Origin: Gemmatimonadota bacterium
GTDB taxonomy: Bacteria > Latescibacterota > UBA2968 > GCA-2709665
Length of the DNA: 64,000 nt
Assembly: GCA_028874335.1 (NCBI GenBank)
Contig: JAPPJY010000011.1
Coordinates: 1-64,000 of the forward strand
Direction of reading: 5' to 3'
Below the pieces are notes generated by a model, which saw nothing but the letters and a program-made list of their open reading frames with translations, did not search any database and was not told where the DNA came from. Within the stretch, counting starts at the first letter, position 1. Each line of letters begins with the position of its first letter. Below, one piece after another: positions 1 through 8,557 of the stretch. The position numbers and the translations under genes are program-made.

Positions 1-41
1 ACTACGAAAGAGCGGGAATACATCATTCGTCTTATGGTTTT

Positions 42-73
42 CTCGTATTCTCGTATTCTCGTATTCTCGTATT
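42..73. repeat. 8-bp tandem repeat, four units
   Basis: Four perfect copies of CTCGTATT lie head to tail, followed by a degenerate fifth unit (CTCGCTTT). The surrounding bases to about 115 carry related ACGAAT/ATTCGT words on both strands. No gene is visible in the first 168 bases; this is the downstream flank of the dedA gene on the minus strand. Confidence 0.85.
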
Positions 74-168
74 CTCGCTTTACGAAACGACGAATAGACG
101 AAATTACGAATGACAAAGACGAAGGATCCGAGGGTGAAATCAGTTGCTGAAACTGGTGCGGCTGGCGT

Positions 169-855
169 TCAGGAGGCCCCGGTTTCGGGTGGCGTCGGAT
201 CTATTGATTCACGTGATCTTTCCCGCCGCTTCTTTCGTCGCCACAGCCAGTACCCGATGCCGCCGGCGGCCATCAGTACGAGTATCACCCGGTTATAGGT
301 CCGCAGCACATCGACCACCAGGCCCCAGTTTTCACCCACCTTCAAACCGAAATACACCAGCAGGGTGTTCCATAGCAGCGTGCTCAGCACAACATAGAAG
401 AACATGCGAACCGGGTGGATCCGGCTGATGCCGGCCACGATACCGACGAAGGCGCGCACGGTGGGAAGGAACCGGTTGAAGATGACGATACGATCGCCGT
501 AGCGCGAAAAACCCGCCTCGACCCGGTCCAGATTCTTCTCCGAGAATATCCGGGACTTGAATCCCAGGAAAAACGCCCGCCCCTTCCAGTACGCCACGGC
601 GTAGACCAGCAGACATCCCATCGTGCTGCCCAACCACATCGCCAGGTACGCCGGCACCAGGGAGACAATCCCCATCCCGGCCAGATATGCGCCGAATACG
701 ATAAGGGTATCGCCGGGAATTGGCGGTATCAAGTTTTCCAGAAAGGCGCCAAGAAACAAGAAAAAACAGATCCGTTCAGGGGGCTGATCGTCCAGCATCA
801 GCAGAAACTGCTCCCATGCCTGCGACAGGAACGAAAGATCGAACGGAAGTTCCAA
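169..855 (-). CDS. DedA family membrane protein
   Basis: A 228-residue integral membrane protein of the DedA/SNARE-associated (VTT) family, which acts in the inner membrane and has been linked to undecaprenyl-phosphate or lipid flipping. The family signature is visible: an acidic residue before PPIPGD near the N-terminus and later NRFLPTVRAFVGIVAGIS, followed by a transmembrane segment and a basic tail (RRKKRRERSR). The start chosen is TTG at 855 because AAGGAGG lies five bases upstream. The open frame continues upstream to 1098, but only by reading through two inserted repeat elements, so that extension is rejected. It is probably the last gene of a DUF2905-queA-ispDF-dedA run. Confidence 0.88.
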   Translation of the reverse strand: MELPFDLSFLSQAWEQFLLMLDDQPPERICFFLFLGAFLENLIPPIPGDTLIVFGAYLAGMGIVSLVPAYLAMWLGSTMGCLLVYAVAYWKGRAFFLGFKSRIFSEKNLDRVEAGFSRYGDRIVIFNRFLPTVRAFVGIVAGISRIHPVRMFFYVVLSTLLWNTLLVYFGLKVGENWGLVVDVLRTYNRVILVLMAAGGIGYWLWRRKKRRERSRESIDPTPPETGAS

Positions 856-865
856 CCAGCCCTCC

Positions 866-1196
866 TTAGCAGCCCGTTGAAAAAGTCCATCTGGGCTGCG
901 GCCGGCCCTTGCGGTCGAAATACGGCGTTGCGCTCCCTCGCCGAATCGCAGGATGGGACTCGGTCGCGCGCCTTGTCTTCGGCCACAATGGCAAGTGTTC
1001 TGTCCCGGAAATAGATTGCCGAAATTCGGCCGCCGAGTCGCCCGGCTGGCAAGGCGCCTGAGCAAGGCGACCTGCTCACGGTCACCGAGCGAAGGCAACG
1101 CCGCCAGACGGGATGAATCGGCGGATGAATGGTGACATATTTCCGGGACGGGACACCAAGCCTCGCCTGCAGAGCGACTTTATCAACGGACTGCTA
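866..1196. mobile_element. MITE-like element A, copy 1 (interrupted by element B)
   Basis: About 167 bp of this stretch matches 12850-13016 almost base for base. The ends are imperfect inverted repeats (TTAGCAGCCCGTTGAAAAAG at the left; the complement of the right end reads TAGCAGTCCGTTGATAAAG). It is split at about 993-1157 by a second element. It carries no gene. The right end supplies the TAG stop of ispDF, and the left end abuts the Shine-Dalgarno of dedA. Transposition by a trans-acting transposase is an inference; no transposase is in the window. Confidence 0.8.
995..1156. mobile_element. MITE-like element B nested inside element A
   Basis: This 162-bp non-coding insert has 19-bp terminal inverted repeats that match at 17 positions (left GTGTTCTGTCCCGGAAATA; right, complemented, GTGTCCCGTCCCGGAAATA). 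Comparison with the uninterrupted element A copy at 12850-13016 shows the insertion point directly after AATGGC. A short AAG or AA may be duplicated at the junctions. A decayed relative of its left half lies at 40476-40528. Confidence 0.78.
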
Positions 1197-2399
1197 TCCC
1201 GCGTTTCCTCTTCCCGGATGCGGGGGTTCCGCCCCGAGCGCGACCAGGGCGACCGCCTGAGCGGCGATTCCCTGTTCCGTACCCGCAAATCCCAGGCCCT
1301 CGGTCGTCGTCGCCTTCACCGACAATCGTTCCGTCGCGATTCCGAGCGCCCCGGCCATCTTTCCCTGCATATCGGAGACGTACGGCGCAAGCTTCGGACG
1401 CTGCGCGATCACCGTTGCGTCCACGTTCATGATCTCCGCCCCGGCATGGCCTGCCAGCTTCGACACCCGATCCAGCAGAATCAGGCTTGAAATACCGCTG
1501 TATGCAGGATCAGCGTCCGGGAAATGCGTGCCGATATCGCCCAGACACATCGCACCCAGAACGGCATCGACAACGGCGTGGGAAAGCACGTCGGCGTCGG
1601 AATGCCCCTGCAGACCCCGGTCGAATGGAACGTCCACCCCGCCAAGTATCAACGGACGGCCGGCGACCAGCCGGTGCACGTCGTAACCGTGCCCCACCCG
1701 CAGATTCGATGGCACGCTCCCGGCTCTTGATCTCAGGATCGATTCCGCCATTGCCAGATCCTCCGGCGCGGTGATTTTCAGATTGTCCTCCCGGCCCGGC
1801 ACCACGTAAACCGGCGCATTCAGTTGTTCGACAAGCGACGTGTCGTCCGTGCCCGAGTACCCCGTCCGCGCGGCCTCGCCATGCGCCTCACGCAATATTG
1901 GCGCGCGAAACGCCTGCGGTGTCTGAACCCGCCACATTCGCGACCGGTCCAGCGTGTGCAGAACACGCCCGTCTCGGATCTCCTTGACCGTGTCCGTCAC
2001 CGGAGTGCCGATTACTGCCGAGCCCTTCTCTCGGGCCAGATCGACGACAGCGTCGATCTGTTCGGGCAGAATCAACGGACGCGCCCCGTCATGGACTGCA
2101 ATGACGCGGGCGTTGCCCGGTACCGCCCCAAGTCCTTCCGCTACGGAATCCTGGCGCCTTTCGCCTCCGGCGACGACCGAGGTCACCTTTTCCATGCACC
2201 ATGAGCGGATTTCCTCCCGGCATCGATCCACACGGTCCGCCGGCGCGACAACCACCACGCGGTCGACCTTTTTCGCGCGTTCGAATGCGGTCAACGCCAG
2301 AAAGAGCATCGGACGCCCGGCCAGGCTCATGAATTGCTTTGGCGGACCGCCTCCCATCCGCAGACCGCGGCCGGCGGCAAGCACGATGGCGTAAACCAT
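1194..2399 (-). CDS. ispDF: Bifunctional IspD/IspF (MEP cytidylyltransferase / cyclodiphosphate synthase)
   Basis: A 401-residue fusion covering two non-consecutive steps of the methylerythritol-phosphate isoprenoid pathway. Residues 1 to about 230 are IspD: AAGRGLRM nucleotide-binding loop, PKQF, HDGARPL. Residues from about 233 are IspF: GHGYDVHRL with the metal-binding DVH, HSDADVLSH, the FPDADP loop and the C-terminal KATTTEGLGFAGTEQGI. Both halves look complete. It starts 26 bases after queA, which suggests one operon. The final TAG falls inside the inverted-repeat end of element A, so the last residues may have been shaped by that insertion. The two domains are single-function genes in many bacteria. 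Confidence 0.95.
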   Translation of the reverse strand: MVYAIVLAAGRGLRMGGGPPKQFMSLAGRPMLFLALTAFERAKKVDRVVVVAPADRVDRCREEIRSWCMEKVTSVVAGGERRQDSVAEGLGAVPGNARVIAVHDGARPLILPEQIDAVVDLAREKGSAVIGTPVTDTVKEIRDGRVLHTLDRSRMWRVQTPQAFRAPILREAHGEAARTGYSGTDDTSLVEQLNAPVYVVPGREDNLKITAPEDLAMAESILRSRAGSVPSNLRVGHGYDVHRLVAGRPLILGGVDVPFDRGLQGHSDADVLSHAVVDAVLGAMCLGDIGTHFPDADPAYSGISSLILLDRVSKLAGHAGAEIMNVDATVIAQRPKLAPYVSDMQGKMAGALGIATERLSVKATTTEGLGFAGTEQGIAAQAVALVALGAEPPHPGRGNAG

Positions 2400-2425
2400 A
2401 TCAACTGACGATTCCTGAAACCCGC

Positions 2426-3463
2426 CTATTGAATCAACATCGCGTCGCCGTAGCTGTAGAACCGATACCGCGTCCGCACAGCCTCTTCGTACGCCTTCAG
2501 AATGAACGCGCGATCCGCGAACGCCGAAACAAGCATCAGCAACGTTGAACGGGGAAGATGAAAGTTCGTCACCAGCGCGTCAATCAGCCTGAACCGGTAC
2601 GGAGGATACACAAACAACCGGGTCCATCCCGAACCGGGTTCGAGTGTCCAGCTATCGCGCGACCGCGAGGCCGACGACTCCAGCGCCCGCACGGTGGTCG
2701 TTCCAACCGCGACAACGCGCCTTCCGTTCCTACGGCATTCGTTTACCATTTCGGCGGCGTCGGGGCGAATTTCAAAGTACTCCGCGTCCATTTCGTGCCG
2801 GCGCGGGTCCGCCGCGTCCACGGGTTTGAACGTCCCCGGGCCCACGTGGAGCAGAACGGGGACGATTTCCACCCCGGAAGCACGGATACGGTCCAGCAGA
2901 TCCGACGTAAAATGCAAGCCCGCCGTCGGCGCGGCCACGGCCCCGCAGGTTCGCGCGTAAACCGACTGATATCGTTCCCGATCGGCCGGTTCCTCTTCCC
3001 GCCTGATGTATGGCGGCAGCGGGATGCGTCCCCGGTTTTCCAGTACCTCCGCGAGGGATGAACCGCCCTTGAACCGGACCATGCGTCGTCCCGAGGGGAG
3101 AACCTCGGTCACTTCCGCGACCAGATCCACTTGCGGAAAGGCCACCTCCGCGCCCTCCCGAAGCCTCCGGCCGGGACGCGCGAGCACCTCCCAGCAGTCT
3201 CCATCGCAACGAACCAGCAACAATTCAACGGCCCCGCCCGTGCCGGGACGGAACCCCGCGAGACGTGCCGGAAAAACGCGGGTCTCATTGACGACCAGAC
3301 AATCTCCGGGACCGAGAAAGTCCGGAAACGACCGGAACACCGCATGGTCAATCCGTTTTGTCTTCCGATCCAGAACCATCAGCCGGGCGGCGTCCCGCTC
3401 GGACGCCGGGTACTGGGCGATCAGTTCCTCGGGAAGCTCATAGTTGAAGTCGGCGCGGTCCAT
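2426..3463 (-). CDS. queA: S-adenosylmethionine:tRNA ribosyltransferase-isomerase
   Basis: This 345-residue enzyme transfers and rearranges the ribosyl part of AdoMet onto 7-aminomethyl-deazaguanine in tRNA, making epoxyqueuosine. Family motifs run the whole length: FNYELPEELIAQYP at the N-terminus, VNETRVFPARL, APTAGLHFT, LHVGPGTFKPV, GTTTVRALES and the C-terminal YPPYRFRLIDALVTNFHLP followed by STLLMLVSAF. Length is normal for QueA. It lies between the DUF2905 gene and ispDF on the same strand and is probably co-transcribed with them. No other queuosine gene is in the window. Confidence 0.96.
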   Translation of the reverse strand: MDRADFNYELPEELIAQYPASERDAARLMVLDRKTKRIDHAVFRSFPDFLGPGDCLVVNETRVFPARLAGFRPGTGGAVELLLVRCDGDCWEVLARPGRRLREGAEVAFPQVDLVAEVTEVLPSGRRMVRFKGGSSLAEVLENRGRIPLPPYIRREEEPADRERYQSVYARTCGAVAAPTAGLHFTSDLLDRIRASGVEIVPVLLHVGPGTFKPVDAADPRRHEMDAEYFEIRPDAAEMVNECRRNGRRVVAVGTTTVRALESSASRSRDSWTLEPGSGWTRLFVYPPYRFRLIDALVTNFHLPRSTLLMLVSAFADRAFILKAYEEAVRTRYRFYSYGDAMLIQ

Positions 3464-3561
3464 TGAACCCGATGTCCGGAGTCAGGAATGCCCGGATAGG
3501 AATGCAGGCGTACAGCTGGATTTCAGGAGGCGTCCCCAAAGGTGGATTCGCTCGATTCAGG

Positions 3562-3786
3562 TCACCGCCGGGAAATCAGGTTCAGTACGAGCGTAAGGAC
3601 GATGCTGACCACGATGCAGGTCACGATCGGAAAGTAGAGCCTGAAACCCTCCCGGCGAACGACGATATCTCCCGGCAACCGCCCCGCAAATGGAATCCTG
3701 TCTCCGATCCAGAGCACAAAGCCCACTGAAAACAGAAGAATCCCAACAATCATCAGGACCCTGCCGAAGCCGGAAAACTCGCTCAT
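3562..3786 (-). CDS. DUF2905 family small membrane protein
   Basis: A 74-residue protein with two predicted transmembrane helices (about residues 8-28 and 50-70) separated by a loop GDRIPFAGRLPGDIVVRREGFRLYFP. The loop pattern GRLPGDI-(12-14 residues)-YFP is characteristic of DUF2905, whose function is unknown. It lies first in the minus-strand run with queA, ispDF and dedA. A small DUF2905 gene close to queA is a recurring arrangement in bacteria, to my recollection. Confidence 0.85.
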   Translation of the reverse strand: MSEFSGFGRVLMIVGILLFSVGFVLWIGDRIPFAGRLPGDIVVRREGFRLYFPIVTCIVVSIVLTLVLNLISRR

Positions 3787-3954
3787 GGCGACGCCCCTTC
3801 AGAGAGGTGAAAACTTACAGAATTCTCAATCGGACGTCAAGATATTGCGGCCCGAGAGGAGGTCCCGGAACCCACCGGCGACCGGCCCGTGGGTACGAAT
3901 TCCGTTTTCCCGAAGTCTTCGATACCCGATCGGATCCGTACCGGCTGTTATCGC

Positions 3955-4002
3955 AAAAAAAACGTGAAACACGCCACACCGCGGCGGCGGGCAGTTTCAC
4001 GT
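3955..4002 (-). terminator. Intrinsic terminator after the zinc dehydrogenase gene
   Basis: Read on the minus strand, a perfect 9-bp stem ACGTGAAAC/GTTTCACGT (3994-4002 with 3962-3970) encloses a GC-rich loop and is followed directly by a run of eight T residues (3955-3962). It lies 25 bases past the stop codon of the gene at 4027-5061. Confidence 0.85.
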
Positions 4003-4026
4003 CTGCTGGCTGGCGCCGGGATCAAT

Positions 4027-5061
4027 TCAAGGCGTGAAGACGACCTTTAAGGCCTCCATATTCTCGGCGGCCGCGAACCCTCTCTCCCAATCCCGAAGGG
4101 GCAGCCGGTGGGTGATGATCGGATCCACGTCGATCTTGCCATCGGCAATCATCCAGATGGTTTTGTCCCAACTCGCGTACTCGGTGGACATGTTGAAAAA
4201 GAGCGTTACGACTTTGGTCATCGCCGCGTCCCAATCCAGTTGCACGGGTCTCTTTCCGGTAAGGCCGATGCCGCATATCCGGCCCCACTTGCATACCAGA
4301 TCGACCGCCTGGGCGATGGCCGGAGGCGCGCCCGAACACTCGATCACCAGGTCCGCCCCTTTCCCGCCGGTCAATTCCAGGCAGCGCTCAACCGGATCCG
4401 CTTCCGCGAAATTCACCACGTGCTCGACGCCCAGCCTTCGCGCCGTCGCCAGGCGCAGTTCCTCGTCCGCCGGCGCGCCTACGATCATTACTTCGCGCGC
4501 GCCCGCCACCCGGGCAACCTGGGCGGCCAGAAGGCCGATGGGCCCCGGCCCAAGAACCACGACGAAATCGCCCACCTCAATGGCCTGGCGATCGATGATA
4601 TCCGTAACCGTATTGGCCGCCGGTTCAACCAGCGCGCCCTGCTCGAAACTCATATGGTCCGGAATCCGGTGCAACAGATTGGTGGGGTATTTCATATACC
4701 TCGTAAAAGCGCCATCGATTCCCCAGCCGGGAGACCGTTTCACAAGACAGTTCTGAATGTGCCCCTTTCGACACAGGAAACACTTGCCGCAGTGCAACGT
4801 ATGCGGCTCGCCAACCACACGGTCGCCCACTTTCCAATCCGATACCGATCTTCCGGTCTCCACGATTTCGCCCGAAAACTCGTGGCCCAGGATCACCGGC
4901 GGCCAGTACGGAAACGTATCGTGTTTCACGTGTACATCCGTGCCGCAGATGCCTGCCGCCTTTATCTCTATAAGAACCTCGTCGTCCGTTATTTCGGGCT
5001 CCGGAACGTCCTGCAATTCCAGAAATCCAACGCCCCGTTTGGTCTTGACAACCGCCTCCAT
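4027..5061 (-). CDS. Zinc-dependent medium-chain dehydrogenase (threonine/sorbitol dehydrogenase-like)
   Basis: A 344-residue NAD(P)-dependent alcohol or polyol dehydrogenase. Catalytic zinc ligands are seen in CGTDVH and GHEFSGEI. The structural zinc site is complete (HCGKCFLCRKGHIQNC), and the Rossmann motif is VVVLGPGPIGLLAAQ. The start at 5061 is preferred over the upstream ATG at 5100 because AAAGGAG lies just before it and the family begins with this segment. The substrate cannot be told from sequence: L-threonine, sorbitol or another secondary alcohol are all possible. It appears to be a single-gene unit with its own terminator. Confidence 0.88.
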   Translation of the reverse strand: MEAVVKTKRGVGFLELQDVPEPEITDDEVLIEIKAAGICGTDVHVKHDTFPYWPPVILGHEFSGEIVETGRSVSDWKVGDRVVGEPHTLHCGKCFLCRKGHIQNCLVKRSPGWGIDGAFTRYMKYPTNLLHRIPDHMSFEQGALVEPAANTVTDIIDRQAIEVGDFVVVLGPGPIGLLAAQVARVAGAREVMIVGAPADEELRLATARRLGVEHVVNFAEADPVERCLELTGGKGADLVIECSGAPPAIAQAVDLVCKWGRICGIGLTGKRPVQLDWDAAMTKVVTLFFNMSTEYASWDKTIWMIADGKIDVDPIITHRLPLRDWERGFAAAENMEALKVVFTP

Positions 5062-5267
5062 AATCCGCTCCTTTTGTATTGAACTTGCGTAATTTCTCAT
5101 CGCCGGCCGGGGTGAAGAAACTCAAAGCCGCGATTCGTCAACCCCGGGATCGCAGGTTTCCTGCCGAGTACGGAAATACGATGGAATCCCGCAAAAAGGG
5201 CGCGCGCAAGGCGCGAATTACCCTTGAAATTACAGGTCGGATAATGTATTATCAAATTCACGTCGCG

Positions 5268-5290
5268 GCCGACCGGGATTACCGGTCGGC
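5268..5290 (-). other. Hairpin downstream of the 63-aa gene
   Basis: A 9-bp perfect stem (GCCGACCGG/CCGGTCGGC) with a five-base loop lies about 20 bases after the stop codon of the small gene at 5311-5502. There is no T-run behind it, so it is only a possible terminator or mRNA-stabilising hairpin. Confidence 0.45.
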
Positions 5291-5310
5291 TGATCCGATT
5301 GCGATAATTT

Positions 5311-5502
5311 TCAGCCGCAATCCAGACAACGAACTTCGTCGAAAATCCGGTCCTGCTCGTCCGGCTCGTCAATTGCAAAATTAACCAGGCAGCGCACAGC
5401 CTTGGAAGCGTCTTCGAGACGGTATCGGGCGGCCACTTCGTCCAGAAACGCTTTCTGGTGTGTTTCCAGCGAGATCTCGAAGGTCTGCTTGTCCTTGAAC
5501 AC
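5311..5502 (-). CDS. Small conserved-looking protein of unknown function
   Basis: A 63-residue acidic protein starting with GTG behind a strong GGGAGGTG Shine-Dalgarno. It has a beta-strand-like start (QTFEISLETHQ), a helix-rich middle (KAFLDEVAARYRLEDASKAVRCLVNFAID) and ends in RCLDCG, a CxxC pair that could bind metal. The order strand-helix-helix recalls ribbon-helix-helix regulators, but this is only a resemblance. It stands alone between the zinc dehydrogenase and the divergent dinG gene. Confidence 0.6.
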   Translation of the reverse strand: MFKDKQTFEISLETHQKAFLDEVAARYRLEDASKAVRCLVNFAIDEPDEQDRIFDEVRCLDCG

Positions 5503-5698
5503 GCCAGCACCTCCCTGTAAATACGAATTCCACCGCGTAGCCCGAAATATCCCTGCGTTTTCGATCGTTCATAATAGGGCTTCCGCAGTGTATTGTCAAT
5601 GGGGATTCATCGTTCCGCACCCATTCCCGCCGGTCCGGCCGGTCCCCGGCAATCCCAAACGACATCAGGCGGTTATCTGATCGCCGGCGCCAGAAATC

Positions 5699-8557
5699 AT
5701 GTCCATACTTGATTCATTCATCGCCATCGACCTCGAAACCTCCGGACTCGAACCCCCGGGCGCAGAAATCCTGGAAATCGGCGCGGTTCGGGTGGAAAAC
5801 GGCCGGGTTGTCGACCGTTTCCAGACTTATGTCAAACCCGCGGGAGAGATTCCTGACGAAACCGTCCGCCTCACCGGGATAACGTTAGAAACCGTCCGGG
5901 ACGCGCCCCCGATCGACCCCGTCATCGGTCGTTTCCGGAGTTTCGTGGCCGACATGCCACTCGTCGCCCACCAGGGCCGCTTTGAATCCCGCTTTCTCGA
6001 CGCTGCAGGCGATTCCTCCATTGAGAATTCGGTGCACAGCGTCCGCGAACTCTCCCGTGCCGCCCTGCCCACGCTCCACGATCATCGCGTTGAGAGCCTG
6101 GCCGCACACTTCTCCATACATTGCGACACGCCCCATAAAGCCCTGACCGACGCGGAAACCCTGGCGGGGATCTACCTCAGTCTCGTAGAACTGCTCCGAT
6201 CCGTATCCCTGCAATCCAAACAGCAGATGCTTCGGTTGCTGCAAGGCTCCGTATCGGGTCTGCTTCCCGTCCTTGTCGAATTGGCGAACGAAGGGGTGCG
6301 AGAAGAATTCCTGAGTTCGAAACCGGGGGGTCGGCTGCCGGACGGAACGCTGTTCAATGCCGGCGGCGAGGCGATTCATACCCGGGTCGAGCCATCCGAT
6401 CAGCCGCTGGACGTTAAGGCGGTCAGTCGCATGCTGGAACCCGGCGGCTGCTTCGAGGCAGGCATCTCCGGTTATGAATACCGGCCGCAGCAGGTCGAAA
6501 TGGCGCGTGCCGTAACCGACGCCGTCAACAACGGCCGACATCTGGCAGTGGAGGCCGGTACGGGTGTGGGAAAATCGATCGCATACCTCGTACCATCCAT
6601 ACTCTATGCGGTACGGAACAATGTCCGATTCATCGTATCGACCAATACCAAAAACCTCCAGGAACAGCTCTTCTTCAATGACCTGCCCGCACTCGCGTCA
6701 ATCCTGGACGTACCGTTCCGCTACGCCCTGCTCAAGGGCAGGAACAATTACATCTGCCTGAACAGGTGGGAGTCCGTACTGAACAACCCGGACGCCAGCC
6801 TCACCCCGAACGAACGCATCGGCGCGCTACCCCTCGTGCTGTGGGCGGAAACGACCCGCTCGGGAGACATCACCGAAAATACCGGATTCAATCCGGCGCG
6901 CCACGCAAGCCTGTGGGCCAAAATCTGCTCCGATCCGGGTTTCTGCCGCAGCCAGCGTTGCCGCAATAACGGGCGGTGCTTTGCCAACAACATCCGCAGG
7001 ACCTCAGCGAGAGCACACCTGGTGGTGATCAACCATTCATTGCTCTTCTCCGATCTTGTTACCGAGAACGCCATCCTCGGTGAATACTCGCACCTGGTCC
7101 TGGACGAAGCGCACAACCTCGAGAAAGTCGCCGCGCACTACCTGGGCAGGGAATTGAGCATCTGGCGGGTCAGGAATATCACCAACCCGTTGTGCGGACC
7201 CGGTTCGTCGGACGCGGGTACGCTGCCGGCCCTGAGACACTGGATTGCGGCCGCGGATCCGGATCCGGCAACGGTCAGGGCCTTTGACGCAGGCATCAAA
7301 TCCGCGACGGCCGCGACGGAGGACCTGTGGCTACGTGCCAGGGCCTTTTTTGAAGACCTTACGCAGCACCTCGTGCAACAGACAGGGAGGCCAGGAAGCG
7401 CGTACAGAGAGAAGATCCGCTATCGGCCGGGCGAATCCACCTTCGACGCCCTGACGGAATCGCTGGACCCGTTTTCGCATGCCCTGGGCGCGCTATGCAG
7501 CCGTCTCAGTGACCTCTCGGACTGGCTTCGAGACCTGCCCGATGGCGTGTTTGTCAACCAGGACGAGATCTGCAACGAACTTGGCGGTTGCATCGAGACC
7601 ACCCAGACCGTTCTGGAGGACCTGAATGACCTCGTCTCCGCCAGCAATGAAAACGCCGTCTACTGGCTCGAATTGCCAGCGACTGACAAAAGCGCCGACA
7701 CCCGCCTCTTTTCCGCTCCACTGGATGTTTCGGAAATGTTGAACGGCGGACTGTACGAAGGCAAGTCCTCAATCGTATTCACGTCCGCCACGCTGGGTAT
7801 CCGGGGCAAACTGACGTATTTCCTGCGTCGCACGGGCCTGGAATCCATGCCCGAAACCCGGCTTCAGACCCTTTGCCTGGGCTCCCCTTTCGACTATCGG
7901 AAACAGGCGCTCGTGTGCACGCCGCGCTTCATGCCGTCGCCCAAATCCGCGGAATATCAGGAGGCCGTCGCCACCCTGCTGCATCAACTGATGTTGAAGA
8001 CCAAACGGGGTACCCTCGCCCTTTTCACCTCCTACGGCATGCTGAACCGGACGTACGACGCCATCAAGCCGGATCTGCGCTCCAACGGCGTACTCGTACT
8101 GGGACAGGGTATTGACGGCTCCCGAACGAATATCACCGACCGGTTCAAACTCGAAGAAACCGCCATGCTTCTGGGAACCGACAGTTTCTGGGAAGGCATC
8201 GACGTTCCCGGAAACGCGCTCCAGGTTCTTGGTATCGTACGCCTGCCATTCGCCGTGCCGTCCGAACCCCTTGTGGCGGCGCATATCGAGGAACTGGAAA
8301 AACAGGGGAAAGATCCGTTCCTGAATTATTCCGTGCCGGAAGCCATCCTGAAGTTCAGGCAGGGTTTCGGGCGGCTCATCCGCAACAAGACCGACCGGGG
8401 CGCGGTCGTCGTGCTGGACAGCAGGGTGCTGAGCACCCGGTACGGCCGGGCGTTTCTGGAGGCCCTGCCGGTGGGACATCACGCTTTCAACACCCGGGAA
8501 GAAATGATCGGCGCGATCGCCGACTGGTTTGAAGATATGAACGGGATGAACCTTTGA
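5699..8557 (+). CDS. dinG: DinG-type helicase with N-terminal 3'-5' exonuclease domain
   Basis: A 952-residue XPD/DinG-family superfamily-2 DNA helicase fused to a DnaQ-like exonuclease, as in Bacillus DinG. Exonuclease motifs lie in residues 1-170: AIDLETSGL, AHQGRFESRFL and HKALTDAETLAG. The second motif has Glu where Asp is usual. Helicase motifs are AVEAGTGVGKS (Walker A), VLDEAHNLE (DEAH) and QGFGRLIRNKTDRG (motif VI). Four cysteines in YICLN and CSDPGFCRSQRC are placed to hold an Fe-S cluster. Its stop overlaps the start of the Rel-like gene by four bases, so the two are probably translationally coupled. Confidence 0.92.
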   Translation: MSILDSFIAIDLETSGLEPPGAEILEIGAVRVENGRVVDRFQTYVKPAGEIPDETVRLTGITLETVRDAPPIDPVIGRFRSFVADMPLVAHQGRFESRFLDAAGDSSIENSVHSVRELSRAALPTLHDHRVESLAAHFSIHCDTPHKALTDAETLAGIYLSLVELLRSVSLQSKQQMLRLLQGSVSGLLPVLVELANEGVREEFLSSKPGGRLPDGTLFNAGGEAIHTRVEPSDQPLDVKAVSRMLEPGGCFEAGISGYEYRPQQVEMARAVTDAVNNGRHLAVEAGTGVGKSIAYLVPSILYAVRNNVRFIVSTNTKNLQEQLFFNDLPALASILDVPFRYALLKGRNNYICLNRWESVLNNPDASLTPNERIGALPLVLWAETTRSGDITENTGFNPARHASLWAKICSDPGFCRSQRCRNNGRCFANNIRRTSARAHLVVINHSLLFSDLVTENAILGEYSHLVLDEAHNLEKVAAHYLGRELSIWRVRNITNPLCGPGSSDAGTLPALRHWIAAADPDPATVRAFDAGIKSATAATEDLWLRARAFFEDLTQHLVQQTGRPGSAYREKIRYRPGESTFDALTESLDPFSHALGALCSRLSDLSDWLRDLPDGVFVNQDEICNELGGCIETTQTVLEDLNDLVSASNENAVYWLELPATDKSADTRLFSAPLDVSEMLNGGLYEGKSSIVFTSATLGIRGKLTYFLRRTGLESMPETRLQTLCLGSPFDYRKQALVCTPRFMPSPKSAEYQEAVATLLHQLMLKTKRGTLALFTSYGMLNRTYDAIKPDLRSNGVLVLGQGIDGSRTNITDRFKLEETAMLLGTDSFWEGIDVPGNALQVLGIVRLPFAVPSEPLVAAHIEELEKQGKDPFLNYSVPEAILKFRQGFGRLIRNKTDRGAVVVLDSRVLSTRYGRAFLEALPVGHHAFNTREEMIGAIADWFEDMNGMNL

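Noticed and set aside
42-73. Possible CRISPR array
   Set aside because: The units are 8 bp, directly abutting, with no spacers and no cas genes.
856-1098. N-terminal extension of the DedA protein
   Set aside because: It translates two nested repeat elements; the TTG at 855 has a perfect Shine-Dalgarno and gives the normal family length.
5308-5313. The 63-aa gene ends CxxCG-TGA with a perfect hairpin about 21 nt later, which could suggest another selenocysteine codon
   Set aside because: The hairpin loop has no G in the expected place, the reading frame past TGA shows no protein-like sequence, and no family has Cys there. A plain stop with a downstream hairpin explains it.
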